A DNA stretch of 64,000 bases from Gemmatimonadota bacterium (GTDB lineage Bacteria > Gemmatimonadota > Gemmatimonadetes > Gemmatimonadales > GWC2-71-9). The notes beneath the pieces are model-generated. The model saw only the letters and a program-made list of their open reading frames with translations. It did not search any database and was not told where the DNA came from. Below, piece by piece: positions 37,135-47,200 of this stretch. How positions within the stretch are numbered: the stretch's first letter is position 1; every line of letters begins with the position of its first letter. The translations under genes and the position numbers were made by a program. The stretch lies in contig JADJOM010000001.1 of assembly GCA_016713785.1 (NCBI GenBank), forward strand, positions 919,061 through 983,060, given 5' to 3'.

Positions 37135-38093
37135 CCCGCGATCATGCGCGCGAACAGGTCCGGGTCCACGTTGCCTCCGCTCAGCACCGCTACCACCGGG
37201 CCCGTGGCCGGCACCCGGCCGGCGAGCCATGCCGCGACGGTCACCGACCCGGAGGGCTCCACCCGGAGCCCCTGCCGCTCGTACAGGTAGCGCACCGCGC
37301 GGGCGATCTCCTCGTCCGTGACCGCGATGGCGCGATGCACGTGGGCCTGGATCAGCGCCCAGGGGAGCTGCCCGATGGACCGGGTGAGCAGGCCGTCGGC
37401 CACGCTCGCGGTCTCGGTGAGCGTGGCGGGGCGGCCGGCGGCGAGGGCGGCGCCGAGCTTGGGGGCGCCGGCCGGCTCCACGCCGATGATCTCCACCCCC
37501 GGGGCCAGCGCCTTGATGGCGGTGGTAATCCCGGAGAGCAGCCCGCCGCCGCCCACCGGCACCAGCACCGTGGCCACGGCGGGGACCTGCTCCAGGATCT
37601 CGAGCCCGGCGGTGCCCTGCCCGGCGATCACGTCGGGGTGGTCGAAGGGCGGGATCATGGCGAGCCCGTCGGCGGCGGCGTACTGGTCGGCGCGGGCCTG
37701 CTGTTCGGGGGAGCGGGTGCGGCCGGCGAAGACCACCTCGCCGCCGTGGCGCCGGACCCCGGCCACCTTCACCGCCGGCGCCGACTCCGGCATGACCACC
37801 ACGCTGCGCACCCCGAAGCGCTGCGCCACCCAGGCCACCGCCTGGCCGTGGTTGCCGCTCGAGGAGGTGACCACCCCGGCGGCACGGCGCCCGGGCGCCA
37901 GCCGCGCGATGGCGGTGTGCGCGCCGCGCACCTTGAAGGCCCCGATGGGCTGCAGGTGCTCGCACTTGAGGAACAGGGGATGGCCGGCCACCTCGACCAT
38001 CGGCGTCCGGAGCGCCACCCCGTCGAGGAGGCGCGCAGCCTCCCGGATGTCCTGGAGGGAGACGGTGGGTACGGCGGCCGGCGGAACGGTCAC
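37131..38093 (-). CDS. Threonine/serine dehydratase (PLP, fold type II)
   Basis: 320 aa. The PLP lysine is in GAFKVRGA (residue about 54), the SSSGNHGQAVAW loop binds the phosphate and the VPVGGGGLLSG stretch is the tetraglycine loop. It deaminates Thr or Ser; no C-terminal ACT domain is present, so it is the short catabolic type. It overlaps the GGDEF gene by 4 bases, an unusual link of amino-acid deamination with c-di-GMP signalling. Confidence 0.92.
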   Translation of the reverse strand: MTVPPAAVPTVSLQDIREAARLLDGVALRTPMVEVAGHPLFLKCEHLQPIGAFKVRGAHTAIARLAPGRRAAGVVTSSSGNHGQAVAWVAQRFGVRSVVVMPESAPAVKVAGVRRHGGEVVFAGRTRSPEQQARADQYAAADGLAMIPPFDHPDVIAGQGTAGLEILEQVPAVATVLVPVGGGGLLSGITTAIKALAPGVEIIGVEPAGAPKLGAALAAGRPATLTETASVADGLLTRSIGQLPWALIQAHVHRAIAVTDEEIARAVRYLYERQGLRVEPSGSVTVAAWLAGRVPATGPVVAVLSGGNVDPDLFARMIAG

Positions 38094-38136
38094 GGCGCTA
38101 TTCTACCCCCAAGAGTGGTGGACAACAACCGCGCGC

Positions 38137-40614
38137 CTACTCCTCCGCCTCGGCCGCCGGGGCCTCCTCGGCGCCCTCCTCGTCTTCCTTCACCACCCGG
38201 GCCACGTCCACCACCGTGTCGCCCCCGTCGAGGTTCATCACCTTGACGCCCTGGGTGTTGCGGCTGATCACCCGCAGGCCGCCCACCGGCTGCCGGATGA
38301 TCACCCCGTGCTTGGTGATGAGCATCAGCTCGTCTTCCGGCTGCACCTCGAGCAGCTTGACCAGCGCGCCGGTCTTGTCGGTCTTCTTGAGGGTGATGAT
38401 CCCCTTGCCGCCGCGCTTCTGCACCCGGTAGTCGGAGAGCTCGGAGCGCTTGCCGAAGCCCTTCTCCGAGACCACGAGCATGGTGGCGTCGCGGCGGATG
38501 ACCACCATGCCGATGACGGCGTCCTGGCCCTCGAGCTCGATGCCCTTGACCCCGGTGGCCACCCGGCCCATCTCGCGCACGTCGCCGTGGTGGAACCGGA
38601 TGCTCATGCCGTCGGCGGTGGCCAGCACGATGTCGCTGGCGCCGTCGCAGATCTGCACGTCGATCAGCTCGTCGCCATCCTCGATGTTGATGGCCCGGAT
38701 GCCGGTGGAGCGGACGTTGCCGTACTCCGCCAGGCTGGTCTTCTTCACCGTGCCATTCTTGGTGGCGAAGATCAGGTGCTGCTCGGCGCTGAACTCGCGC
38801 ACCGCCACGGTGGCCGCCACGTGCTCGTCGGGCTTGATGCTGATGCAGTTCACCACCGGCTTGCCCCGGCTGGCCCGCCCGCCCTGCGGGATCTCGTGCA
38901 CCTTGAGCCAGTACACCTGGCCGGTGTTGGTGAAGAACATCAGGTAGTCGTGCGTGCTCGCGATGAAGAGGTGCTCGATCCAGTCCTCTTCCTTGGTGGT
39001 GGCCCCCTGCAGCCCCCGCCCGCCGCGCCGCTGCCGGCGGTAGGTGCTCACCGCGATGCGCTTGATGTAGCCGGTGTGGGAGATGGTGATGACCATGTCC
39101 TCCTCGGCGATCAGGTCCTCCACCGAGAAGTCGCCCTGGTCGGCCACGATCTCCGTGCGCCGGTCATCGCCGAACTTCTTGACGACCTCGTCCATCTCCT
39201 CCTTGAGGATCTCCATCCGCCGGGGCTTGCTGGCCAGGATGCCCTTGAGCTCCTTGATGAGCGCCCGGACCTCCTTGAGCTCGGCCTCCAGCTTCTCGAT
39301 CTCGAGGCCGGTGAGCTTGGCCAGCCGCATGTTGAGGATGGCGTCGGCCTGCTTCTCGGACAGCCCGAAGCGCTTCCGCAGCCGGGCATCGGCGTCGGGC
39401 ACGTCCTTGGACTGCTTGATGATCTCGACCACCTCGTCGATGTTGTCGACGGCGATCTTGAGACCCTCGAGGATGTGCTCCCGCGCCTGCGCGGCGTCGA
39501 GGTCGAACTGGGTGCGACGGACCACCACCTCGTGGCGGTGGTCGATGAAGCGGGAGAGGATGGTCTTGAGGTCCATCACCTTCGGGGCGCCGTTGTCGAG
39601 CGCCAGCATGATCACGCCGAAGGTGGACTGCATCGCGGTGTGCTTGTACAGCTGGTTGAGCACCACGTTGGGGATCGCGTCGCGCTTGAGGTCCACCACG
39701 ATCCGCATGCCGTCCTTGTCGGACTCGTCGTTGACCCCGCTGATCCCCTCCAGCTTCTTGTCGATCACCAGCTCCGCGATGTTCTTGACCAGGTTCTCCT
39801 TGTTCACCTGGTAGGGGATCTCGGTGATGACGATCTGGCTGCGGCCGCTCGACTCCTTCTCCTCGATGCGGGCCCGGGCCCGCATCTGGATCCGGCCCCG
39901 GCCCGTCTCGTAGGCTTCCTTGATGCCCTGGCGCCCGTAGATGAAGGCGCCGGTGGGGAAGTCGGGGCCCTTGATGTGCCGGGCCAGGTCCGCGATGGTC
40001 AGCTCGGGATTGTCGATCAGCGCCTGCGCCGCCTTGGCCACCTCGCGCAGGTTGTGCGGCGGGATGTTCGTGGCCATGCCCACCGCGATGCCGCTCGAGC
40101 CGTTGATCAGCAGGTTCGGCACCTTCGACGGCAGCACCGACGGCTCCTGCAGCCGGTCGTCGAAGTTGGGCTGGAAGTTGACGGTGTTCTTGTCGATGTC
40201 CTCCAGCATGGTGACCGCGATGTCGGTCAGCCGCGCCTCGGTGTACCGGTACGCCGCCGCCGGGTCGCCGTCCACCGAGCCGAAGTTCCCCTGCCCATCC
40301 ACCAGCGGGTAGCGCAGCGAGAAGTCCTGCACCATGCGCACCAGCGCGTCGTACACCGAGCTGTCGCCGTGCGGGTGGTACTTGCCCAGCACGTCGCCCA
40401 CCACCGTCGCCGACTTCTTGTACGGCCGGCCCGGGATCAGGCCCAGCTCGCTCATGGAGTAGAGGATGCGCCGGTGCACGGGCTTGAGGCCGTCGCGCAC
40501 GTCGGGCAGCGCGCGCGAGACGATGACGCTCATCGAATAATTGATGAACGACTGCTGCATCTCCTCTTCAATGAGACGCGGCAGGATACGCTCGTGCTGG
40601 GAGGGGCCGGTCAT
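38137..40614 (-). CDS. gyrA: DNA gyrase subunit A
   Basis: 825 aa. It cuts and rejoins DNA and with GyrB introduces negative supercoils. The catalytic Tyr is in YRYTEARLTD. The quinolone-resistance region HPHGDSSVYDALVRMVQDFS keeps Ser and Asp at the two main positions, so it looks wild type. The C-terminal wrapping domain contains the GyrA box QRRGGRG, which separates it from ParC. The acidic tail (EEGAEEAPAAEAEE) is typical. The start is ATG 40614. It has its own promoter (40669-40698). Confidence 0.97.
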   Translation of the reverse strand: MTGPSQHERILPRLIEEEMQQSFINYSMSVIVSRALPDVRDGLKPVHRRILYSMSELGLIPGRPYKKSATVVGDVLGKYHPHGDSSVYDALVRMVQDFSLRYPLVDGQGNFGSVDGDPAAAYRYTEARLTDIAVTMLEDIDKNTVNFQPNFDDRLQEPSVLPSKVPNLLINGSSGIAVGMATNIPPHNLREVAKAAQALIDNPELTIADLARHIKGPDFPTGAFIYGRQGIKEAYETGRGRIQMRARARIEEKESSGRSQIVITEIPYQVNKENLVKNIAELVIDKKLEGISGVNDESDKDGMRIVVDLKRDAIPNVVLNQLYKHTAMQSTFGVIMLALDNGAPKVMDLKTILSRFIDHRHEVVVRRTQFDLDAAQAREHILEGLKIAVDNIDEVVEIIKQSKDVPDADARLRKRFGLSEKQADAILNMRLAKLTGLEIEKLEAELKEVRALIKELKGILASKPRRMEILKEEMDEVVKKFGDDRRTEIVADQGDFSVEDLIAEEDMVITISHTGYIKRIAVSTYRRQRRGGRGLQGATTKEEDWIEHLFIASTHDYLMFFTNTGQVYWLKVHEIPQGGRASRGKPVVNCISIKPDEHVAATVAVREFSAEQHLIFATKNGTVKKTSLAEYGNVRSTGIRAINIEDGDELIDVQICDGASDIVLATADGMSIRFHHGDVREMGRVATGVKGIELEGQDAVIGMVVIRRDATMLVVSEKGFGKRSELSDYRVQKRGGKGIITLKKTDKTGALVKLLEVQPEDELMLITKHGVIIRQPVGGLRVISRNTQGVKVMNLDGGDTVVDVARVVKEDEEGAEEAPAAEAEE

Positions 40615-40668
40615 GCGGGTCCGTCTTGTCAGGGTGGGTCGGGTCGGCGGGCCGCCGATGAAGGCACA

Positions 40669-40698
40669 AATATAGCCCGTACCCGGGCCGGGATGCAA
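40669..40698 (-). promoter_or_regulatory. Sigma-70 promoter of gyrA
   Basis: On the minus strand: TTGCAT (-35, 40693-40698), an 18-base spacer and TATATT (-10, 40669-40674). It lies about 55 bases upstream of the gyrA start and stands out in a GC-rich region. Confidence 0.75.
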
Positions 40699-40794
40699 TC
40701 GCCCGCAGCCGCCGCAAATCGCGCCCGGGCAACAACTTAGAGCAGGGGGTCCGCGGCCCGGCGGCTGGGCGGCCCGACCTCGCCCCGACGCCCC

Positions 40795-40821
40795 GGCAAC
40801 CCTTTCGGCCCGACCCGCGTC
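40795..40821 (+). promoter_or_regulatory. ECF-type promoter upstream of the sigma-factor operon
   Basis: GGCAACC (40795-40801), a 16-base spacer and CGTC (40818-40821) fit the ECF consensus (GGAAC-N16/17-CGTC). It is 47 bases upstream of the sigma gene, so self-activation is likely. Confidence 0.55.
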
Positions 40822-40867
40822 AGAGCATCCGAACCGGCGCCGCCGTGGGCGCCCCCGGAGAACCCGA

Positions 40868-41392
40868 GTGACCGAACGCGAGATGATCGAGGGGGTGCTG
40901 GCCGGCCACCCGGCGGCGGAGCGCGCGCTGTACGACGCGCACGTGGACCGGGTGTGGGGCATGGTCCACCGGATGGCCGGCGACACCGACCGCGCCGCCG
41001 ACTGGACCCAGGAGACCTTCGTCCGGGTCTTCGCCCGGCTCCGCGACTTCCGCGGCGAGGCCGCCCTCGGCACCTGGATCGGCTCCATCGCGATCTCGGT
41101 GGCCCTGACCGGCCTCCGGCAGGTCAAGCGACGGAGCGAGCGGGAGACCCCGCTCGAGGACTATCACCCGGCCCGCGCCGAGCGGCGCGCCGACCCGGAC
41201 CTGGCCGCCCGCCTCAAGGCGGCCGTCGCCGACCTGGCCGAGCACTACCGGCTGGTGTTCCTGCTGCACGATGTCGAAGGCTATACCCACGAGGAGATCG
41301 CCGGGCTCCTCGGCGTGGAGACCGGGACCTCCAAGGCCCGCCTCTCCCGCGCCCGCGCCCGGCTCCGCGAAGCCCTCGCGGCTTTCGCCTGA
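40868..41392 (+). CDS. ECF-type RNA polymerase sigma factor
   Basis: 174 aa. Sigma region 2 reads DRAADWTQETFVRVFARLRD and region 4 YTHEEIAGLLGVETGTSKAR. There is no region 1 or 3. The start is GTG 40868 with GGAG in front. The following one-TM gene, 7 bases after the stop, may be its anti-sigma factor. The HEAT-repeat genes lie in the same operon, so this factor probably controls an envelope response. Confidence 0.92.
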   Translation: MTEREMIEGVLAGHPAAERALYDAHVDRVWGMVHRMAGDTDRAADWTQETFVRVFARLRDFRGEAALGTWIGSIAISVALTGLRQVKRRSERETPLEDYHPARAERRADPDLAARLKAAVADLAEHYRLVFLLHDVEGYTHEEIAGLLGVETGTSKARLSRARARLREALAAFA

Positions 41393-41399
41393 GGACACC

Positions 41400-42047
41400 A
41401 TGAACGACGACGAACGGGATGCCATGATCCGCCGCCTGGCGCAGGACCAGCTCCAGCCCCCCCCGGTCCCCCGGGAAGAGCTGTGGGCGCGGATCCAGGC
41501 CGCACGCGAGGGCAAGGCGGTCGGGGCGGTAACGGCGGTACCGGCAGTCGAGCGGCGCTGGGCGCCGCTGGCCTGGCCGGTGGGGATCGCGGCGCTGCTC
41601 GCGCTGGCCTTCGGCATCGGACGCCTCACGGCGCCCGAGCCCACCCCGGTGGCGCAGGCACCCGCCACCGAGCCGGGCCGCCGCCCCACGAGCCCCGCCC
41701 ACCGCCTGGTGGCGGCCGAGTACCTCGGGCGCACCGAGGCGTTCCTCACTGATTTCCGGGTGGCCGCCCGCACGGGGCAGCCCGACCAGGACGTGACGAC
41801 CGAGGCCCGCCGGCTCCTCGGCACCGCGCGCCTGCTGCTCGATTCTCCGGTGGCCGAAGACGTACGGCTTCGCGCCCTGCTGGAGGATCTCGAACTGGTC
41901 CTCGCCGAGATCGCCCAGCTGCAGGGCGAGCGGCCGCGGGACCTCGACCTGATCACCAACGGGCTCGACCAGCGCGGCACGCTGGGTCGGCTGCGGTCCG
42001 CGGTTCCGGCCGGCGGCATGCCCGCTCTCACCCAAGGAGTGCTGTGA
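41400..42047 (+). CDS. One-TM protein, putative anti-sigma factor
   Basis: 215 aa. A cytoplasmic N-terminus (about 55 residues, no zinc-type HxxxCxxC), one TM helix (WPVGIAALLALAFGIGRL), a Pro-rich linker and a helical periplasmic domain (HRLVAAEYLGRTEAFLTDFR). The layout matches membrane anti-sigma factors, but the anti-sigma domain is not recognisable in sequence. The start is ATG 41400. Its stop shares bases with the next ATG (TGATG). Confidence 0.65.
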   Translation: MNDDERDAMIRRLAQDQLQPPPVPREELWARIQAAREGKAVGAVTAVPAVERRWAPLAWPVGIAALLALAFGIGRLTAPEPTPVAQAPATEPGRRPTSPAHRLVAAEYLGRTEAFLTDFRVAARTGQPDQDVTTEARRLLGTARLLLDSPVAEDVRLRALLEDLELVLAEIAQLQGERPRDLDLITNGLDQRGTLGRLRSAVPAGGMPALTQGVL

Positions 42048-43483
42048 TGCGTACCTGGATGCTGGGCCTCACGGCGGCGCTGGCCGTCAACTCGATCGCG
42101 GTGCCCCGGCTGTTCCAGGCGGGGCAGGCCGCCACCACCGTCGCGATCGCGGAGCGGGCCCCCGCCCCGTGGCTGCAGGCCGACCCCGCGGATTCCCTCT
42201 ACCGGGTGGCGCGCGAGGCGCTCAACCGGAACCAGTACCGCAAGGCGGCCGACACCTTTGCCGAGCTGGGCCGGCGCTATCCCCGCTCGGGCTATGCCGC
42301 CGACGCCCTCTACTGGGAGGCGTTCGCCCTCTACCGCCTGGGCGGGGAGAATGACCTGCGCACCGCCCTGGGGCGGCTGGAGACCCAGAAGGCGCGCTTC
42401 CCCAAGGCGGGCACCAGCGGCGACGCGGTGACCCTCACCACCCGGATCCAGGGGGAGCTGGCGCGCCGGGGTGACGCCGAAGCGGCGGCCACCGTCACCG
42501 CCACCGCGGGGAGCAGCGCCAGCGGCAGCTCGGGCAGCAGCGGACGTGGCGTGGCCACCACCCGCGCCACCGGCCGGAGCACCGGCGGGCGCGCCGGGGG
42601 CCGCGACGCCTGCGATGACGACGACGACGTGAAGCTGGCGGCGCTCAACGCCGTGCTCCAGATGGACAGCGAGCGCGCCATGCCGCTGCTCACCCGGGTG
42701 CTGGCCCGCCGCGACTCGGGCTCCGTCTGCCTGCGGCGCAAGGCGGTGTTCCTGGTGGCACAGAAGGCGGATGCCGGCGGCGAGGACGTGCTGATCGGCG
42801 CGGCGCGGAACGACCCCGATGGCGAGGTCCGCGAGCAGGCGGTGTTCTGGCTGTCGCAGGTGGAAAGCCCCAAGGCGGTGGCGGCGCTCGACTCGATCGT
42901 GCAGAAGAGCACCGACGTCGAACTGCAGGAGAAGGCGGTCTTTGCCCTGTCGCAGCAGCGCGGGGCCCAGGCGCGCTCGGCGCTGCGCGCCATCGCCGAG
43001 CGGAAGGACATGCCCCGCGGCATCCGCGAGAAGGCCATCTTCTGGCTGGGCCAGTCCGAGAGCGGCGGCGGCGAGTACCTGCGCGGGCTGTACGCGCGGC
43101 TCGACGACGACGAGCTCAAGGACAAGGTGATCTTCGGCGTGGCCCAGTCGGGCTCGGCCGAGGACCGGCGCTGGCTGCTCGACGTGGCGAAGGACCCGAA
43201 GGGGAACGTGGAGCTGCGCAAGAAGGCGGTGTTCTGGCTGGGCCAGGCGGGCGGCAGCGGCGCCGAGCTGGCCAGCCTCTACGGCTCGCTCACCGAAGCC
43301 GAGCTCAAGGAGCAGGTGATCTTCGCGCTCTCCCAGCTCGACGGCCCGGCGGCGGTGGACCAGCTCATGGAGATCGCGCGCAGGGACAAGGACCCCGAGA
43401 TGCGCAAGAAGGCCATCTTCTGGCTGGGCCAGTCCGACGACCCGCGCGCCTCGCAGTTCATCGAACAGCTGCTCACCGACTAG
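42047..43483 (+). CDS. Exported HEAT-repeat protein with N-terminal TPR-like segment
   Basis: 478 aa. Signal-like hydrophobic N-terminus, then a TPR-like segment (DSLYRVAREALNRNQYRKAA, residues about 50-100, YbgF/BamD-like). A Ser/Gly-rich linker and an acidic DACDDDDD stretch follow. From about residue 220, eight repeats of 31-33 residues start with KAVFWLGQ or a near form (AVFALSQ, VIFGVAQ, AIFWLGQ). These are HEAT/PBS-type helical repeats giving a curved scaffold in the periplasm. Partner unknown. Confidence 0.82.
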   Translation: MRTWMLGLTAALAVNSIAVPRLFQAGQAATTVAIAERAPAPWLQADPADSLYRVAREALNRNQYRKAADTFAELGRRYPRSGYAADALYWEAFALYRLGGENDLRTALGRLETQKARFPKAGTSGDAVTLTTRIQGELARRGDAEAAATVTATAGSSASGSSGSSGRGVATTRATGRSTGGRAGGRDACDDDDDVKLAALNAVLQMDSERAMPLLTRVLARRDSGSVCLRRKAVFLVAQKADAGGEDVLIGAARNDPDGEVREQAVFWLSQVESPKAVAALDSIVQKSTDVELQEKAVFALSQQRGAQARSALRAIAERKDMPRGIREKAIFWLGQSESGGGEYLRGLYARLDDDELKDKVIFGVAQSGSAEDRRWLLDVAKDPKGNVELRKKAVFWLGQAGGSGAELASLYGSLTEAELKEQVIFALSQLDGPAAVDQLMEIARRDKDPEMRKKAIFWLGQSDDPRASQFIEQLLTD

Positions 43484-43491
43484 GAGCCCCC

Positions 43492-44238
43492 ATGCGCGCC
43501 ATGCTGCTGCTCGGCCTCGCGCTGGGCGGAGTCCCGGGGCTCGCGGCCCAGTCGCTCGCGAGCCGGATCGAGGGAGTCAAGGAAGGCACCGTGCGGATGA
43601 GCTACGCCGCGCGGGAGGGGGTCTGCGGCGACGGGGAGCACAACATCACCTCCAGCGCGGGCCGCCGCGGGGAGTGGGTGGGCAGCTGCGCCCACGGGCC
43701 GGTGCGGGTGGTGGTGCAGCGGGACGGCGGGCGCACCACCGACATCCGGACCTACGTCGGCGGCGCGTGGCGGGGCACCGCCACCGCCGACCTCGGGACG
43801 GTGGGCGCCATCGAGGCCTCGCGCTGGCTGCTGGGGGTGGCGGAACGGGGGGAGCCGGCGGCCGAGGACGCCATCATGCCGGCCACCCTGGCCGACAGCG
43901 CGGAGACCTGGCCGGCGCTGCTCCGCATCGCGCGGAACGAGCGCAGTGGGCAGAAGGCGCGGAAGGGCGCGGTCTTCTGGCTGGGGCAGGCGGCCGGGGT
44001 CGCGGCCACCCGCGGGCTCGACTCGATCGTGAACGATGCGCGGGGTGACCGCGAGGTGCGGGAGTCGGCGGTGTTCGCGCTGTCGCAGCGCCCGCACGAC
44101 GAGGGCGTCCCCGCCCTGATCCGGGTGGCCCGCACCAGCCCCGACCCCAAGCTCCGCAAGACCGCCATCTTCTGGCTGGGGCAGAGCGAGGCCCCCGAGG
44201 CGCTGGCGCTGTTCGAGGAGTTGCTGACGCGGAACTAG
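43492..44238 (+). CDS. Exported HEAT-repeat protein, shorter paralogue
   Basis: 248 aa. Signal peptide (ending GLAAQS), a beta-like domain (residues 30-110) with two Cys (REGVCGDGEHN and VGSCAHG), then three HEAT units with the same core: AVFWLGQ, AVFALSQ, AIFWLGQ. It lies 8 bases from the larger HEAT gene. The TAG stop is within CTAG, which also serves as the stop of the RND gene on the other strand. Confidence 0.8.
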   Translation: MRAMLLLGLALGGVPGLAAQSLASRIEGVKEGTVRMSYAAREGVCGDGEHNITSSAGRRGEWVGSCAHGPVRVVVQRDGGRTTDIRTYVGGAWRGTATADLGTVGAIEASRWLLGVAERGEPAAEDAIMPATLADSAETWPALLRIARNERSGQKARKGAVFWLGQAAGVAATRGLDSIVNDARGDREVRESAVFALSQRPHDEGVPALIRVARTSPDPKLRKTAIFWLGQSEAPEALALFEELLTRN

Positions 44239-47200
44239 GTGGACGGCTCGGCGGCCCGGTGGCTCGATGACCCGGCCAGGCGCGCGGCACGTTCAGCCGC
44301 CGTGTCGCCGCGCCGCCGGGCCGCCAGCCGGTCCAGGGTCACGTAGATCACCGGCGTCACGTACAGCGTCACGAACTGCGAGAAGAGCAGGCCGCCCACC
44401 ACCGCCAGACCAAGCGGGCGGCGGGACTCGGCGCCGGTGCCGGTGGCAAAGGCGATCGGCAGGGTGCCGAGCAGGGCGGCGAAGGTGGTCATCATGATGG
44501 GCCGGAACCGCACCGCGCTGGCCTCGAGGATCGCCGCCTCCGGCGACTTGCCTTCCTTCCGCTCCGCCTCGATGGCGAAATCCAGCATCATGATGGCGTT
44601 CTTCTTGACCAGCCCCACCAGCATGATGATCCCCACGAAGGCGTAGACGCTCAGGTCGAGCCCGGCGACGAGCAGGGTGACCAGCGCGCCGAACCCGGCG
44701 AAGGGCAGCCCGCTCAGGATGGTGAGCGGGTGCAGGAAGCTCTCGTACAGGATGCCGAGCACGATGTAGATCACCACGATGGCGAGCACCAGCAGCAGCA
44801 GCAGCCCCTGCTGCGAGTCCTGGAAGGCCTGCGCCGTGCCGGCAAAGCGGGCGGTGACCGAGCCGGGGAGGATCGGTTCGGCCGCCTTCTCGACGGCGGC
44901 GACCGCCTGGCCGATCGAGGTGCCGGGCACCACGTCGAACGAGAGCGTGACCGAGGGGAGCTGTCCCGAGTGGTTCACGGTGAGCGGCCCCACGTCGGGC
45001 GTCACCTCGGCCAGGGCGGTGAGCGGCACCAGCGCCCCGTTGGCGGCCCGCAGGCCGAGCAGGCTCAGGGCGCCGAGGTCGCGCTGGTACTCGGGGAGCA
45101 GCTCCAGCACCACCCAGTACTGGTTGGTGGCGGTATAGATGGTCGAGACCTGGCGCGCGCCGTAGGCGTCGTAGAGTGCCTGCTCCACCGCCTGCACCGT
45201 CAGGCCGTACGCCGCGGTGCGCTCCCGGTCGATCTTCACCCGCACCTGCGGGTTGCGGATGTTGAGGTCGGTGGTGACGTCGTGCAGCTGCGGCAGGGCG
45301 CGGAGCGCCCGCTCCAGCTCGCCGGCCGTGCCGTAGAGCTCCGCGATGTCGGGGCCCTGGATGGTGTACTGGTAGAGGCTCTTGGTGCTCCGGCCGCCGA
45401 TGGAGATGGCCGGCGGGTTCTGGAAGTACACCTTCATGCCCGGCACCGCGCTCATCCGGCCGGAGAGGCTCCGCGCCACCTCGTCGGCGGTCTGGCGCCG
45501 CTCCCGCCGCGGCTTGAGGTGGATGAAGAACCGCCCCTGGTTGATATTCGAGGAACGGCCGCCGGACCCGACCGCGGACATGAAGTTCGCCACGTTGCTG
45601 TCCGCCCCCACGATGGCCGCCGCCTGCCGCTGCAGCCGCAGCATGGCCTCGAAGCTGGTGCCCTCGGCCGCCTCAGTGGTGCCGCGCAGCTGGGCGGTGT
45701 CCTCGCTGGGCAGGAACCCCTTGGGGATGATCACCGCGAGCCAGATGGTGGCCACCAGCACCGCGAACGAGGCCGCCAGCGCCATCCGGCGCCGCGCCAT
45801 CACCCAGTCGAGGGTGCGGAGGTACCAGCGCAGGGTCGCGGCAAACACCCGCTCGGTGGCGGAGTCGGGCGCGCCGCCGCCGCCGTGGCGCCCCGGCTTG
45901 AGGAAGCGACTGCCCAGCATCGGCGTGAGGGTGAGCGAGACGAAGCCCGAGACCAGGATGGCCACCGCGATGGTGACCGCGAACTCGCGGAACAGCCGCC
46001 CCACCAGCCCGCCCATGAACACCAGCGGGATGAACACCGCCACCAGCGAGATCGTCATGGAGAGGATGGTGAAGCCGATCTCGCGGGCGCCGTCGAAGGC
46101 CGCCTGCCGCGCCGGCTTTCCCATCTCCATGTGGCGGACGATGTTCTCGAGCATCACGATGGCGTCGTCCACCACGAACCCGACCGACAGCGTCAGCGCC
46201 ATGAGCGACAGGTTGTCGAGGCTGTAGCCCAGCACGTACATCACCGCGAAGGTCCCCACCAGCGACATCGGCAGCGCCAGGCTCGGGATGACCGTGGCGG
46301 AGAGGTTGCGCAGGAAGAGGAAGATCGTGAGGATGACGAGGCACAGCGTCAGGTAGAGCGTGAACTTCACCTCGTGCACCGACTCCTGGATGGTCACCGA
46401 GCGGTCGTAGAGGGTCTCCACCTTCACGGCGGCGGGGAGCTGGCGCTGGATCTGCGCCATCGCCGCCTTCACCCGGTCGGCGACCGCCACGGTATTGGTG
46501 CCGGGCTGCCGCTGGATGGCGAGGACGATGGACCGGGTGCCGTTGAACCAGCCCGCCGCCTTGGTCTCCTGCACGCTGTCGATCACCCGTCCCAGGTCGC
46601 CGAGCCGCACCGGCACGCCGTCGCGCCACGCCACGATGAGCGGCCGGAACGCCGCGGCGCTCTCCAGCTGCCCCTCCGCCTCCACCGCGTAGGCCCGGTC
46701 GGTGCCCCAGAGGATCCCCGAGGGGAGGTTCACGTTGCCGGTGCTGATGGCGCGGGAGACCTCGTCGAGGCCGATCTTCCGCGCCGCCAGCGCCTGCGGG
46801 TCAAGCTGGATGCGCACCGCGTACTTCTGGCTGCCGTACACCTGCACCTGCGCCACCCCCTCCACGGTGGAGAGCCGCTGGCTGATCAGCGTCTGGCCGT
46901 ACTCGTCGAGGGTGGAGAGCGGAAGGGTGGCGGAGGTCAGCGCGTAGTACAGCACCGGCGACTGCGACGGGTCCACCTTGGAGTAGCTGGGCGGCACCAT
47001 GTTCTGCGGCAGCTGCCGCAGCGTCTGGGCGATGGCGGCCTGCACGTCGGCGGCCGCGTCGTCGATGTCGCGGTCGAGGGTGAACTGCAGGGTGATCGAG
47101 GTGTTGCCCTGGCCGCTGGTGCTGGTGAGCGCGTCGAGGCCGGCGATGGTGGAGAACTGGCGCTCGAGCGGCGTGGCCACCGAGCTCGCCATGGTCTCCG

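Noticed and set aside
37318..40740. Very long plus-strand open frame opposite gyrA and the dehydratase
   Set aside because: Antisense shadow of high-GC coding sequence: His/Arg/Gly/Ala-rich, no family motif, while the minus strand has clear gyrA and PLP-enzyme signatures.
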